Source: a virus. From it: a stretch of DNA of 64,000 nt. Both the position numbers and the translations under genes were made by a program. This document shows, piece after piece, positions 32,667 to 41,824 of this stretch. A model generated the notes under the pieces. The model was not told where the DNA came from. It saw only the letters and a program-made list of their open reading frames with translations, and searched no databases. Numbering within the stretch: the stretch's first letter is position 1; each line of letters begins with the position of its first letter. The DNA is taken from positions 277,991-341,990 of IMG/VR virus record IMGVR_UViG_3300043570_001980; one strand, written 5' to 3'.

Positions 32667-32981
32667 ATGAAAAAATTATTCATCACTCTGGCATTAGCCT
32701 GTGCAACATTGCCAGCTGTGGCACAACATCATGGATACCACGGTAAAGGGCTTGGATCTTACCACCACAGACACCACGGCGGATCAAGTATTGGTTGGTG
32801 GGTTGCACCTGTTGTAACAGGTATGATTGGTTATGAAATTGCCAAACAACAGCGTGTCATTGTTCAACAGCCGGTAATTGTACAAAATCCTCCAGTGGTT
32901 GCGCAACAAAGTTGTAGTCTGTGGACAGAAACACAACACTCTGATGGAACAATCACACGCACACGGACCTGTTATCAATGA
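32667..32981 (+). CDS. Exported His-rich protein
   Basis: A 104-residue protein with a clear Sec signal peptide (MKKLFITLALACATLPAVAQ, cleavage after AxA), then a His/Gly-rich stretch (HHGYHGKGLGSYHHRHHGG), a Gly-zipper-like membrane segment (WWVAPVVTGMIGYEIA) and a C-terminal Cys pair (SCSLW and RTCYQ) that could form a disulphide in the periplasm. His-rich stretches bind metals. It stands right before the Fe-S genes. No known homologue comes to mind; an envelope role in a Gram-negative host is likely. Confidence 0.65.
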   Translation: MKKLFITLALACATLPAVAQHHGYHGKGLGSYHHRHHGGSSIGWWVAPVVTGMIGYEIAKQQRVIVQQPVIVQNPPVVAQQSCSLWTETQHSDGTITRTRTCYQ

Positions 32982-33097
32982 TAGAAAAATTATTACAAAA
33001 CAAGATCCTGTTAGTAACAACAGGATTATTGAGCACATACTTATTGTATAAGATAAGTTTAGAGCTATGGTGCATAGCCTACGGAATATTAAATTAA
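32978..33097 (+). CDS. Very small membrane protein
   Basis: A 39-residue reading frame whose ATG overlaps the preceding TGA (ATGA). It encodes one hydrophobic helix (ILLVTTGLLSTYLLYKISLE) with a charged N-terminus (MIEKLLQNK). The overlap and the membrane-like composition support a real gene, but the evidence is limited to that. Confidence 0.45.
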   Translation: MIEKLLQNKILLVTTGLLSTYLLYKISLELWCIAYGILN

Positions 33098-33105
33098 GAA
33101 ATCAC

Positions 33106-33492
33106 ATGGCGTACTCAAACAAGGTAATTGATCACTATGAAAATCCCAGGAATGTCGGATCTTTTGACAAGGCTGATACTGATATTGGTACTGGTATGGT
33201 TGGCGCACCTGCTTGCGGTGACGTGATGAAACTACAGATAAAGGTTGATAATGATACAGGTATTATTACAGATGCAAAATTTAAAACGTATGGCTGCGGA
33301 TCGGCTATTGCGAGTTCGAGCCTCGTTACAGAATGGGTCAAAGGCATGCACATCGACCAAGCCAGCCAACTCAAAAATTCCGAAATTGCCGAAGAACTAG
33401 CTCTGCCTCCTGTTAAGATTCACTGTAGTATTCTAGCTGAAGACGCAATCAAAGCGGCTGTGGAAGATTATAAAAAAAGACATGCTAGATGA
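33106..33492 (+). CDS. iscU: Fe-S cluster assembly scaffold IscU
   Basis: A 128-residue protein, the same length as Escherichia coli IscU and very close to it throughout (MAYSNKVIDHYENPRNVGSF at the start). All ligands are present: Cys37 with Asp39 in GAPACGD, Cys64 in TYGCGSA, Cys107 in KIHCSILAED. The LPPVK motif (100-104) that the HscA chaperone binds is intact. IscU builds 2Fe-2S and 4Fe-4S clusters with sulphur from IscS. The strong match to proteobacterial IscU suggests recent transfer from a host. The start at 33106 is chosen because it gives the exact family N-terminus. Coupled to the next gene by ATGA. Confidence 0.96.
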   Translation: MAYSNKVIDHYENPRNVGSFDKADTDIGTGMVGAPACGDVMKLQIKVDNDTGIITDAKFKTYGCGSAIASSSLVTEWVKGMHIDQASQLKNSEIAEELALPPVKIHCSILAEDAIKAAVEDYKKRHAR

Positions 33493-34079
33493 TTTTAAGA
33501 AACATTCCAAATTTTTTAACAAAAGATGAATTAGATTTGGCCTGGGCAGAAATTACAAACAATCCAAAGTGGCAATATTCTAAGAGATGTTCTTTTGATA
33601 ATAGTGTAACTAAAAATGTATGGCGTTATCGTGTGTTTTCTAGTTACTCAGGTAAAATATTACAATCAGACCCTAGCACATGGTTTGTAAATCAGCCCAA
33701 TTGGCAGTCAACTATATCTCCAATCTGGGTTACAATTCTAGATAAAGTTATGCAGGCATATGGCCCAAATTTTCAAATATTTAATTTTGTGATTAACGGG
33801 CTAACAAAAGGACAGGATGATGTAATTCATAGAGACCTGGAAGATGATATTTCCAGCTACGAATCAACTGTGATTTATTTAAACCCAACTTGGGAAAAAA
33901 GCTGGGGTGGCCCATTACTCTATTACGACACTGAGTTAAATGTTACAGAAAGAATTTTACCCGAGCCGGGTCAGCTAGTTGGGCACAACGGCTCTTGCCT
34001 ACACCAACCACTTGGCCCTGTGGTTGATGATATATTACGTGTTAGCTTTGCCTGCGGAGGTTATTTTAAAAATGATTAA
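33489..34079 (+). CDS. 2-oxoglutarate/Fe(II)-dependent oxygenase
   Basis: A 196-residue protein with the facial triad His114-x-Asp116 (DDVIHRDLEDD) and a distal His172, followed by Arg184 for 2-oxoglutarate (LHQPLGPVVDDILRVSF), and the strand STVIYLNPTWEKSWGGPLL typical of prolyl-4-hydroxylase-like enzymes. It probably hydroxylates a protein side chain. It sits between iscU (4-base overlap) and iscA (8-base overlap), which is not a place this family normally occupies. The link to Fe supply is suggestive only. Confidence 0.8.
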   Translation: MILRNIPNFLTKDELDLAWAEITNNPKWQYSKRCSFDNSVTKNVWRYRVFSSYSGKILQSDPSTWFVNQPNWQSTISPIWVTILDKVMQAYGPNFQIFNFVINGLTKGQDDVIHRDLEDDISSYESTVIYLNPTWEKSWGGPLLYYDTELNVTERILPEPGQLVGHNGSCLHQPLGPVVDDILRVSFACGGYFKND

Positions 34080-34395
34080 TATATCTGATGATGCTTCTCA
34101 AAAAATACAACAAGCACTAATCGGTCGAGGCAAAGGTCTAGGAATACGAATAAGCGTACACACCACTGGGTGTAGTGGATTAGCTTACCGTGTCGAATTC
34201 GTTGACAACCCACTGGATGATGTAGTAGACTATGAAGATCCAAGCGGTTTTAAAGTTTATGTTAGTCCAAAAGATATGCCTTATTTAAATGGACTAACCA
34301 TGGTATGGAAAAGCGATGGTCTCAAACAAGGCATGGATTTTATCAATCCCAATGAAAGAGATCGCTGTGGTTGTGGAGAAAGTTTCAGAGTGTAA
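34072..34395 (+). CDS. iscA: A-type Fe-S carrier IscA
   Basis: A 107-residue protein, the exact length of E. coli IscA. The three cluster ligands are present: Cys34 (TTGCSGLAY) and Cys99/Cys101 (RCGCGESF). GRGKGLGIRISV and LNGLTMVWKSDGLKQGM follow the family. IscA carries Fe or Fe-S clusters to target enzymes. The start at 34072 matches the family N-terminus and overlaps the oxygenase gene by 8 bases. IscS, HscA/HscB and Fdx are not seen, so host partners are needed. Confidence 0.95.
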   Translation: MINISDDASQKIQQALIGRGKGLGIRISVHTTGCSGLAYRVEFVDNPLDDVVDYEDPSGFKVYVSPKDMPYLNGLTMVWKSDGLKQGMDFINPNERDRCGCGESFRV

Positions 34396-35006
34396 TGAGT
34401 GTTGAGTACCTGGTTACATCTGCTGGCAGGTCCGGCAGTATATTTTTAAGCAAACTTATCGGATGTTGTGTTGACTGGCACCAAGTTACACATACACATG
34501 ATCTTGTATTACCGACTATCAATAAAAATTCAGTTTTAGTAATCTGCGATCGCAGAGACCTTCTTGCATCTATTTTATCAATGTGTATTGCTAAACGAAC
34601 AGACGAATATGTTGAATATTCAGGAAAAACTATAGAACCATTTGATATTGATTGCAATGGTTCCAATTCAGAATTTGCATATCAGTTTAGTTGGCATCGT
34701 TGGTATCAACAAAGTTGCACAACTTCTGAAACTGCAAAATTATACAAGAACATAGAAGTTTTTTATTTTGAAGATTTCATCAATAACCATCAAACAGTAT
34801 TTGATAGACTAAACATTGTTCCAGTTAGAAAAATACAAGAAACTCCAAAATCCCCACATAATATTAAAACTTTAATTAAAAATTATAATCAGTGCAAAGA
34901 CACGTTTGATTCATTAATGGAATCCGAAGTGTTCAGACCTCACACAGCATACAATCCACTTAAAGAAAATCAACTTGATAAAATTTACAATGACAAAATT
35001 AATTAA
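34395..35006 (+). CDS. Sulfotransferase-like protein
   Basis: A 203-residue protein with TSAGRSGSIFLSKLIG at the N-terminus, the P-loop-like PAPS-binding loop of sulfotransferases, and VLVICDRRDLLASILSMC, which matches the region that binds the 3'-phosphate (Arg then Ser). FYFEDFIN continues the pattern. It would move a sulfuryl group from PAPS to a sugar, lipid or protein. The ATG shares one base with the iscA stop (TAATG), so it is part of the iscU-oxygenase-iscA unit. Confidence 0.6.
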   Translation: MSVEYLVTSAGRSGSIFLSKLIGCCVDWHQVTHTHDLVLPTINKNSVLVICDRRDLLASILSMCIAKRTDEYVEYSGKTIEPFDIDCNGSNSEFAYQFSWHRWYQQSCTTSETAKLYKNIEVFYFEDFINNHQTVFDRLNIVPVRKIQETPKSPHNIKTLIKNYNQCKDTFDSLMESEVFRPHTAYNPLKENQLDKIYNDKIN

Positions 35007-35709
35007 CCGATACAACTACCAACCAATTCCTCGAGTTACTGTTGATGGTAAACGTTTTTATGCCACACCCGATGGCAAGAATCTTCCCAGTGTAACCACA
35101 ATCTTAGACAAGACAAAACCACAAGAAAAAGTCGAAGCTCTAAATCGTTGGCGCCGAAGTGTAGGGGTAGAAAAAGCACAGCAGATCACCACAGAAGCTG
35201 CCAATCGCGGCACTAGAATGCACACATATCTTGAACAGTATGTACGTGATGGCACCATCAAAGAACCTGGTTCAAATCCTTACTCTTGGCCCAGTCATGC
35301 CATGGCCAAGGTTGTTGTGGACAATGGTTTAAAAAATGTCAATGAGTTCTGGGGAATCGAAGTACCCTTGTACTTTCCCAGCATCTACGCAGGCACAACA
35401 GACGGCGCCGGCATACACTTGAACGAAGAAGCTATTTTAGATTACAAGCAAACCAACAAGCCCAAAAAGCGTGAATGGATTGACGACTATTTTGTGCAGT
35501 TGTGCGCTTATGCCGAAGCTCATAATGAAATACACGGCACAAAAATACGCAAGGGTGTGGTGCTTATGTGCGTCAAACCCGATCTTGACGACCAATTCAA
35601 TATCATTAAACCCCCAGAATACCAAGAGTTTGTGTTAGAAGGTGCAGAGTTTGACCGCTATCGAGATTTGTGGTGGCGCAAAGTAGAGCAATTTTATCTA
35701 CAACAGTAA
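34990..35709 (+). CDS. PD-(D/E)XK exonuclease (MGME1/Cas4-like)
   Basis: A 239-residue nuclease with SVTTILDKTKP, an N-terminal Glu region (GTRMHTYLEQYV), the metal Asp in AGTTDGAG, the core AILDYKQTNKPKK (DxK) and DYFVQLCAYA (QxxxY). This order is that of the RecB-type nucleases like MGME1, found in T4-like marine phages in place of or beside other exonucleases. It probably trims single-stranded DNA ends in replication or recombination. ATG 34990 is inside the previous gene by 17 bases. Confidence 0.8.
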   Translation: MTKLINRYNYQPIPRVTVDGKRFYATPDGKNLPSVTTILDKTKPQEKVEALNRWRRSVGVEKAQQITTEAANRGTRMHTYLEQYVRDGTIKEPGSNPYSWPSHAMAKVVVDNGLKNVNEFWGIEVPLYFPSIYAGTTDGAGIHLNEEAILDYKQTNKPKKREWIDDYFVQLCAYAEAHNEIHGTKIRKGVVLMCVKPDLDDQFNIIKPPEYQEFVLEGAEFDRYRDLWWRKVEQFYLQQ

Positions 35710-35722
35710 GCCTGCGATCCTG

Positions 35723-35730
35723 AATAAATA
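35723..35730 (+). promoter_or_regulatory. Late promoter box AATAAATA
   Basis: AATAAATA, 25 bases before the ATG of the tail-spike gene at 35755. Fits the late-box set at 11966, 20171 and 29603. Confidence 0.5.
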
Positions 35731-35754
35731 CTAGAACTAAACGGATCTCACAAC

Positions 35755-37341
35755 ATGGCTATAGTACAAGTATCAAGAATTACAAATCGGAAAGGTCTCC
35801 AGGAGAACCTTCCACAGCTTTCAGGAGCTGAATTCGGCTGGTGTATTGACAGTCGCCAACTTTTTATAGGCAACGGAACACCCGACGAAGGTGCCCCGGT
35901 CATCGGCAACACTGAAATTTTAACAGAATTCTCAGACATCACTGTTTTAAGTAATTACACTTATCAAGATATTGCTGTAGGGTATGCCGCACAGACTGGA
36001 CCAACCCCCGACGATCCAACCATTAGAACGCTTCAGGCCAAGCTTGATGACATTGCTGACGTACGGGATTTTGGCGCAAAAGGCGACGGCGCCGCTGATG
36101 ATACAGAAGCTATTAATCGAGCATTGTTCCAACTTTATTGTAGAGACACCAATAGCCAAATACGTCGAACTTTGTATTTTCCTGCCGGAACATATAGAAT
36201 TACAGAATCACTGATTATTCCAACCTACGCAAAACTAGTTGGCGAAGGTGCCAACTGTTCTATTATTCAACTTGATATCTCTACTGATTTAAGTAGCTTA
36301 TCTGCTTACGTTGCACGTTACGGTGATAGTCAGCAACAAACCGGTGCAAACATTGGAAACAACGGAGCAGTTGCTCCTCGCAACATTGAAATTTCTTCAA
36401 TGACTTTTGAAAGTTCAGTGGTAACAGATATTTTCAATGTTGAAGATGCAACACAATGTTGGTTTGATAGTGTTAACTTTATTGGACCATTGTCAGACAC
36501 TGACATTAGCACAAACCAAAGTCTTGATGATATTGCCGGCGTAAGATTTTACAGTACTACCAATTTAGTTTGCAATCAAATAGTATTTGATAAATGTCAA
36601 TTCCAAGGCCTAACATATGGTATGAACACAGATTATCAAATCTCAGGTATAACAGTTAGCAACAGTAAGTTTGACACACTCTATAGGGGTATTGTGCTTG
36701 GAGAAGGAACACCTATCAATGGAGGTCCTACGGGCTTCCGTGCCGTACACAATATATTTGATAGAATCTATGCCGAAGGCATATATTATGACGAAGTCGG
36801 ATTAAACGTTAGTGCATATAATGCATTCTTAGATGTTGGTAACAATTACACAACTAGTCCAGCTTGCTCAGTTGTTAAATTTGGCAATGACAATAATATT
36901 TCAGTCAGTGATTTGTTTGCAAGAACAGATGCTGACAACAACATCTACCCACGGATAGACATCATTGGCGGGTCAGTGGATACTACTACATTGATTCAGC
37001 TGGGTAGATATGCCAGAGAATCAGGAAAAACTTTTACGCTAGGTAATAATCAGTCCAACCAAACAATTTTTAGTGTCAATTCAATTGACACCAAGGCTTT
37101 TAGATTTGATTATACTATCTCTCGTTCTAGTTCGATTAGACACGGCACAATGATTGTTACTGCACAGATCAGCGATGACAGTAGTTTAACATTATCCTAC
37201 AGTGATGACTACACTGAAAACTTAACTGCTGGTGTCACGCTTTCTGCAACACAGGTAGTTAATACTGTGTCTGTAAAATACACCACAACCAACACCGGGG
37301 ATCCCGGAACACTAACTTATTCTATTGCTCACCTTGCTTAA
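35755..37341 (+). CDS. Tail spike with pectate-lyase-type beta helix
   Basis: A 528-residue protein. Residues 8-45 contain QLSGAEFGWCIDSRQLFIGN, the short repeat that starts many phage tail fibres and receptor-binding proteins. VRDFGAKGDGAADDTEAINR (about 103-122) opens a Pectate_lyase_3 right-handed beta helix, with many parallel strand turns to about residue 440. The C-terminal 90 residues are another beta module. Such spikes bind or cut host surface polysaccharides. A late box precedes it. Confidence 0.85.
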   Translation: MAIVQVSRITNRKGLQENLPQLSGAEFGWCIDSRQLFIGNGTPDEGAPVIGNTEILTEFSDITVLSNYTYQDIAVGYAAQTGPTPDDPTIRTLQAKLDDIADVRDFGAKGDGAADDTEAINRALFQLYCRDTNSQIRRTLYFPAGTYRITESLIIPTYAKLVGEGANCSIIQLDISTDLSSLSAYVARYGDSQQQTGANIGNNGAVAPRNIEISSMTFESSVVTDIFNVEDATQCWFDSVNFIGPLSDTDISTNQSLDDIAGVRFYSTTNLVCNQIVFDKCQFQGLTYGMNTDYQISGITVSNSKFDTLYRGIVLGEGTPINGGPTGFRAVHNIFDRIYAEGIYYDEVGLNVSAYNAFLDVGNNYTTSPACSVVKFGNDNNISVSDLFARTDADNNIYPRIDIIGGSVDTTTLIQLGRYARESGKTFTLGNNQSNQTIFSVNSIDTKAFRFDYTISRSSSIRHGTMIVTAQISDDSSLTLSYSDDYTENLTAGVTLSATQVVNTVSVKYTTTNTGDPGTLTYSIAHLA

Positions 37342-37344
37342 TTA

Positions 37345-37770
37345 ATGTGGCCTGTAAAATTTGAGGACCGTTTAGTACAATGGTCCATTCTTCGAGAAGA
37401 GGCTAAGAATCTTAGCCTTGAATCATCTTTAAACAAAATAAACCATTGGTGGCAACAAACACCTTGGTCTCCGTACCACCTACATTGGGACGATCTGGAA
37501 ACATGGCCAAATCCCTGGGAACTTTTGTCAGATAATCTGTTCTGTGATCTTGCAAGATCACTAGGAATAGTGTATACTACTATGATGATAGACCATCCAG
37601 ATATTGACAAAATTGAATTGGCCAGTTGTGACGAGACTAATTTAGTCCTGATCAACCAAGGGAAATATATACTGAATTGGTCCCCGGAAGAGTTGTTAAA
37701 TATCTCTACCGCAAACATCAAAATTAAAAAAACGCTTGACAGCGAAAAAGTACGCTATTTAATAGGTTAA
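37345..37770 (+). CDS. Phage protein of unknown function, Trp-rich
   Basis: A 141-residue protein with many Trp (KINHWWQQTPWSPYHLHWDD, ETWPNPWELL). It has a middle DLARSLGIVYTTMMIDHPDI and a closing YILNWSPEELLNIST. It lies between the tail spike and nrdA, three bases from the former. It resembles small conserved proteins of T4-like marine phages but no function is known to me. Confidence 0.6.
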   Translation: MWPVKFEDRLVQWSILREEAKNLSLESSLNKINHWWQQTPWSPYHLHWDDLETWPNPWELLSDNLFCDLARSLGIVYTTMMIDHPDIDKIELASCDETNLVLINQGKYILNWSPEELLNISTANIKIKKTLDSEKVRYLIG

Positions 37771-37773
37771 ACA

Positions 37774-40092
37774 ATGACACAAATACAAGTAACAAAAAGA
37801 GATGGTAATCGAGAACCACTCAATCTCGAAAAAATGCATAAAGTAGTTTTTTGGGCCACAGAAGGAATCACAGGAGTCAGTGCTAGTGAATTAGAAATCA
37901 AAAGCCATTTACAGTTTTACAACGGAATCCCAACTGCAAGCATTCAAGAAACTCTAATAAAAAGTGCCGCTGATCTAATCAGTGAAGAAACTCCAAATTA
38001 TCAATATGTTGCTGGTCGGTTAATCAACTATCACTTGCGTAAAGAAGTCTATGGCAAATATGAACCATGTGATCTTTTTCAGTTGGTAGAACAAAATGTA
38101 GCTCGTGGGTTTTATGATCATGAGCTACTAGCTGATTATAGTTCAGAAGAGTGGGAACGTTTAAATGGACATGTTAAACATGATCGCGACGACCAATTGA
38201 CCTATGCGGCTATGGAACAGTTCCGCGGCAAATATCTTGTACAAAATCGTGTGACCAAAGAGATATTAGAAACACCACAGGTTGCATACATGCTTATTGC
38301 GGCAACATTGTTTAGCAAATATCCCAAAGAAGCACGGATGATGTGGGTTAAGGATTACTACGATGCAATTAGCACACATCAAATTAGTTTGCCTACTCCA
38401 GTAATGGCTGGAGTTAGAACACCGCAACGTCAATTCAGTTCCTGCGTTCTCATTGAAACAGATGATAGCCTAGACAGCATCAACGCTACGACATCTAGTA
38501 TTGTAAAATATGTAAGTCAAAAGGCCGGTATTGGCATCGGCGCCGGACGCATCCGTGCTATTGGTAGTCCCATCCGTAATGGAGATGCTTACCACACTGG
38601 TGTTATTCCCTTTTATAAAATGTTCCAGGCTGGCACACGCAGTTGTAGCCAAGGTGGCGTTCGTAATGGAGCGGCAACATTGTATTATCCAGTATGGCAT
38701 TTAGAAGTTGAAGACCTGTTGGTTCTTAAAAACAACAAAGGCACCGAAGACAATCGTGTTCGACACATGGACTACGGAGTACAGTTCAACAAAGTCATGT
38801 ACGAACGATTACTCAGTGGAGGTGACATCACGTTGTTTAGTCCACACGATGTTCCTGAAATGTTTGATGCGTTTTATGCTGATGTAGATCGTTTCAGAGA
38901 ACTATACGAAACAGCCGAACGTAATACCAAGTTGCGTAAAAAGAAAGTCAAGGCAATTGATCTGTTTACTGCATTCATGCAAGAACGTAAAGATACAGGT
39001 CGTGTGTACTTGCAGAACGTTGACCACGCCAACAGTCACAGCAGTTTCAAACCTGAACTTGCACCAATTAAACAAAGCAATCTTTGCTGTGAAATTGATT
39101 TGCCGACTAAACCTCTTAAAGACATACACGACACCGAAGGCGAAATTGCACTATGTACATTGAGTGCTATCAACTGGGGAGTGTTTAGAGAACCCGAAGA
39201 CATGGAAAAAGCCTGTACACTTGCTGTTCGAGGACTAGACAATTTGTTATCCTATCAAAGTTATCCTATTATTGCTGCCGAACTTGCTACACAAAATCGC
39301 AGACCATTAGGCGTTGGCATTATTAATTTTGCCTACTGGTTAGCAAAAAATGATTTAACCTATACTGACCCAAGGGCATTACCAGTGGTTGACAAATGGG
39401 CACAGTACTGGAGTTATTACCTAATTAAAGCCAGCGCAGATCTTGCCAAGGAAAGAGGAGCATGTCCCAAGAACAATGAAACCAAATACGGTGATGGTAT
39501 TCTTCCAATCGACACATATAAACATGAAGTTGACGAACTAGTCCCGCATGTTGACTATGTTAACTGGGAAGGTCTACGTAGTCAATTACGCGAGCATGGT
39601 ATTCGTAATAGTACACTGATGGCTCTAATGCCAGCAGAGACTAGTGCGCAAATTAGCAACAGTACCAACGGGGTTGAACCACCTCGTAGCTATGTTTCTA
39701 TTAAACAAAGTAAAGATGGTGTGCTCAAGCAGGTTGTACCAGAGTATCGTCGACTAAAAAACAAATATGAACTGCTATGGAGTCAAAAAAGCCCAGAGGG
39801 ATATTTGAAAATTATGGCAGTCCTGCAAAAATATATTGATCAGGGTATTAGCGTTAACACAAGTTACAATCCACAATTTTTCGAAGATGAAAAGATTCCA
39901 ATGAGCGAAATGCTCAAGCATCTTATCATGTTCTTTAAGTATGGTGGCAAACAGCTATACTATTTCAATACATACGATGGTAGCGGAGAAATTGACGCTG
40001 AAAGACTGTCGCAAGGAAAGTCAATACTGTTAGAAAGTGTTGATACTACTGTCGATCAATCTGCGGATGATTGTGACAGTTGCAAGATTTAA
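37774..40092 (+). CDS. nrdA: Ribonucleotide reductase class Ia, alpha subunit
   Basis: A 772-residue NrdA (E. coli 761). The N-terminal ATP cone is present (IQVTKRDGNREPLNLEKMHK). Active-site Cys occur in QFSSCVLIETDD, SNLCCEIDLPTKP and ALCTLSAINWG, with the radical-transfer and substrate loop ETSAQISNSTNG and SYNPQFFEDEKIP. The C-terminal Cys pair for re-reduction is CDSCKI. It makes dNDPs from NDPs for phage DNA synthesis. It is followed by nrdB and glutaredoxin, as in T4-like phages. Confidence 0.97.
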   Translation: MTQIQVTKRDGNREPLNLEKMHKVVFWATEGITGVSASELEIKSHLQFYNGIPTASIQETLIKSAADLISEETPNYQYVAGRLINYHLRKEVYGKYEPCDLFQLVEQNVARGFYDHELLADYSSEEWERLNGHVKHDRDDQLTYAAMEQFRGKYLVQNRVTKEILETPQVAYMLIAATLFSKYPKEARMMWVKDYYDAISTHQISLPTPVMAGVRTPQRQFSSCVLIETDDSLDSINATTSSIVKYVSQKAGIGIGAGRIRAIGSPIRNGDAYHTGVIPFYKMFQAGTRSCSQGGVRNGAATLYYPVWHLEVEDLLVLKNNKGTEDNRVRHMDYGVQFNKVMYERLLSGGDITLFSPHDVPEMFDAFYADVDRFRELYETAERNTKLRKKKVKAIDLFTAFMQERKDTGRVYLQNVDHANSHSSFKPELAPIKQSNLCCEIDLPTKPLKDIHDTEGEIALCTLSAINWGVFREPEDMEKACTLAVRGLDNLLSYQSYPIIAAELATQNRRPLGVGIINFAYWLAKNDLTYTDPRALPVVDKWAQYWSYYLIKASADLAKERGACPKNNETKYGDGILPIDTYKHEVDELVPHVDYVNWEGLRSQLREHGIRNSTLMALMPAETSAQISNSTNGVEPPRSYVSIKQSKDGVLKQVVPEYRRLKNKYELLWSQKSPEGYLKIMAVLQKYIDQGISVNTSYNPQFFEDEKIPMSEMLKHLIMFFKYGGKQLYYFNTYDGSGEIDAERLSQGKSILLESVDTTVDQSADDCDSCKI

Positions 40093-40104
40093 AAGAGAAA
40101 TAAC

Positions 40105-41232
40105 ATGTCAGTATTCAATCCAATAACAACAAAACATCACACGGAAAAATTAGCTTTTCTGGACCCTACTGGACCGGTTAATGTACAACGATACGAAACA
40201 CTAAAGTACAAACAATTTGACAAGTTAACTGACAAACAATTGGGTTTCTTTTGGAGACCCGAAGAAGTTGATGTATTACGAGATGCCAAAGACTTTAAAG
40301 ACTTGACTGATTTTGAACAACATATTTTTACTAGTAATTTAAAACGACAGATCTTATTAGATAGTGTGCAAGGCCGTAGTCCTAATCTTGCTTTTTTACC
40401 ATTGGTATCAATTCCAGAATTAGAAACTTGGATCGAGACCTGGGCATTCAGCGAAACCATTCACAGTCGTAGCTACACTCATATTATTCGAAATGTGTTT
40501 TCGGATCCGAGTACAGTATTTGATGACTTAACCAACGTCGACGAAATCATAGAATGCGCCAAGGATATTAGCAAGTACTATGATGACTGCATTGAAGCAA
40601 GTACTGCGTATCAATATTTAGGTGCAGGAAATCACGTTGTCAATGGCAAAGATATTGTGGTGAATGAATATGAACTTAAGAAAAAACTATGGTTGGCTAT
40701 TAATAGCGTCAATGCATTGGAAGGCATTCGTTTTTATGTTAGTTTTGCTTGTAGTTGGGCATTTGCAGAACTCAAGAAAATGGAAGGCAATGCCAAGATT
40801 ATTAAATTAATTGCCCGCGACGAAAATCTGCACCTGGCATCTACACAAACATTAATTAAAATCCTACCTAAAGATGATCCTGACTTTGCTCGTATTAGAG
40901 AAGAAACCAAAGTTGAATGTGAAAAAATGTTTTTGGCCGCTGCCGCACAAGAAAAATCCTGGGCTCGTTATTTGTTTAAAGATGGGTCAATGATCGGACT
41001 CAATGAAAAACTGTTGTCTGATTATGTGGACTGGTTGACCTGTAAACGTATGACTGCAATAGGATTAGACTGTGGAATAAAAACAGGAAGTAATCCGTTG
41101 CCTTGGACTGCCAAATGGATTGCCGGCGCCGACGTACAAGTGGCACCTCAGGAAACAGAAATTTCTAGTTATATTGTTGGTGGCACAAGACAAGATGTTG
41201 ACTCAAACACATTTACAGGATTGAGTTTATAA
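40105..41232 (+). CDS. nrdB: Ribonucleotide reductase class Ia, beta subunit
   Basis: A 375-residue NrdB very close to proteobacterial NrdB. Iron ligands and radical Tyr are in ILLDSVQGR (Asp), [17 protein letters not shown] (Glu, His and Tyr), [14 protein letters not shown] (Glu) and [12 protein letters not shown] (Glu and His). The Tyr radical site is intact, so this is a class Ia type rather than a Tyr-less class Ic. It holds a di-iron centre, so it depends on iron, in keeping with the phage Fe-S genes. Ribosome site AAGAGA precedes the ATG. Confidence 0.97.
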   Translation: MSVFNPITTKHHTEKLAFLDPTGPVNVQRYETLKYKQFDKLTDKQLGFFWRPEEVDVLRDAKDFKDLTDFEQHIFTSNLKRQILLDSVQGRSPNLAFLPLVSIPELETWIETWAFSETIHSRSYTHIIRNVFSDPSTVFDDLTNVDEIIECAKDISKYYDDCIEASTAYQYLGAGNHVVNGKDIVVNEYELKKKLWLAINSVNALEGIRFYVSFACSWAFAELKKMEGNAKIIKLIARDENLHLASTQTLIKILPKDDPDFARIREETKVECEKMFLAAAAQEKSWARYLFKDGSMIGLNEKLLSDYVDWLTCKRMTAIGLDCGIKTGSNPLPWTAKWIAGADVQVAPQETEISSYIVGGTRQDVDSNTFTGLSL

Positions 41233-41258
41233 AATCAGTTTTAATAAGGAAAACAATA

Positions 41259-41528
41259 ATGATAACAGTATATTCAAAAAATCATTGCCCGTTTTGCGAT
41301 CAAGCAAAAGCACTATTAACAAAATGGGAAATTCCATTTGATGAAGTTAAAATTGACCAAGACACCAGTGCTCGTGAGTTCATTGTCAGTGAAGGACACC
41401 GCACAGTTCCGCAAATTTATAATGGTGACAAATTATTTGTTGATGGTGGCTTTCAAGGTTTAAGTAAGCTTAACGCAGACGAAATTAAAACACGTTTGGG
41501 TATTACTAATAACCTAGGAACATTATGA
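41259..41528 (+). CDS. Glutaredoxin
   Basis: An 89-residue dithiol glutaredoxin with the active site NHCPFCDQAK, the cis-Pro in TVPQIY and the GG in FVDGGFQGL. It passes electrons from glutathione to NrdA. The gene has its own ribosome site AAGGAAAA and ends with an ATGA overlap into the next gene. Confidence 0.94.
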   Translation: MITVYSKNHCPFCDQAKALLTKWEIPFDEVKIDQDTSAREFIVSEGHRTVPQIYNGDKLFVDGGFQGLSKLNADEIKTRLGITNNLGTL

Positions 41529-41824
41529 AACCAGAAATTAACGAAACTTATACATTCAAACTTATCACCGGAGAAGAACTAGTTGCAAAAATACTTGAAA
41601 TTCATGCTGATTACATGATTATCAAAGAACCAATTAGTTGCGTACTAAGCCCACAAGGTTTACAAATGATGCCAACTTTGTTTAGTGCAAACAAGGACAA
41701 AGATATGCGACTAAATAATTCTAGTTGGGCAATGATTGCCGAAGCTCGTGAGGATGTTCGTAACAGTTACATTCAGGCTACTACTGGAATTGCGCCAATT
41801 AGCAAGCAAATTATCACAGGCTAA
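41525..41824 (+). CDS. Small Sm-like (SH3-barrel) protein
   Basis: A 99-residue protein. INETYTFKLITGEELVAKIL, DYMIIKEPISCVL and MMPTLFSANKD give the five-strand layout of an Sm-like or Hfq-like barrel, in which the conserved first two strands carry the Gly-Glu turn. Small Sm-like proteins occur in T4-like cyanophages. RNA binding is a possibility, not shown. It couples to glutaredoxin by ATGA and shares one base with the next gene. Confidence 0.6.
   Translation: MKPEINETYTFKLITGEELVAKILEIHADYMIIKEPISCVLSPQGLQMMPTLFSANKDKDMRLNNSSWAMIAEAREDVRNSYIQATTGIAPISKQIITG

Noticed and set aside
33005-33026. TCCTGTT...AACAGGA hairpin after the exported protein gene
   Set aside because: No T run and it falls in the small membrane reading frame, so a terminator is unlikely.
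33067-33105. Longer N-terminus for IscU
   Set aside because: The extra residues do not belong to the family; the start at 33106 gives the exact IscU length.
33979-34071. Longer N-terminus for IscA
   Set aside because: It would run through the oxygenase gene in another frame; the start at 34072 matches the family.
35262-35285. GGTTCAAATCC, like a tRNA T-arm
   Set aside because: It lies in frame within the exonuclease gene and no acceptor or anticodon stem can be drawn around it.
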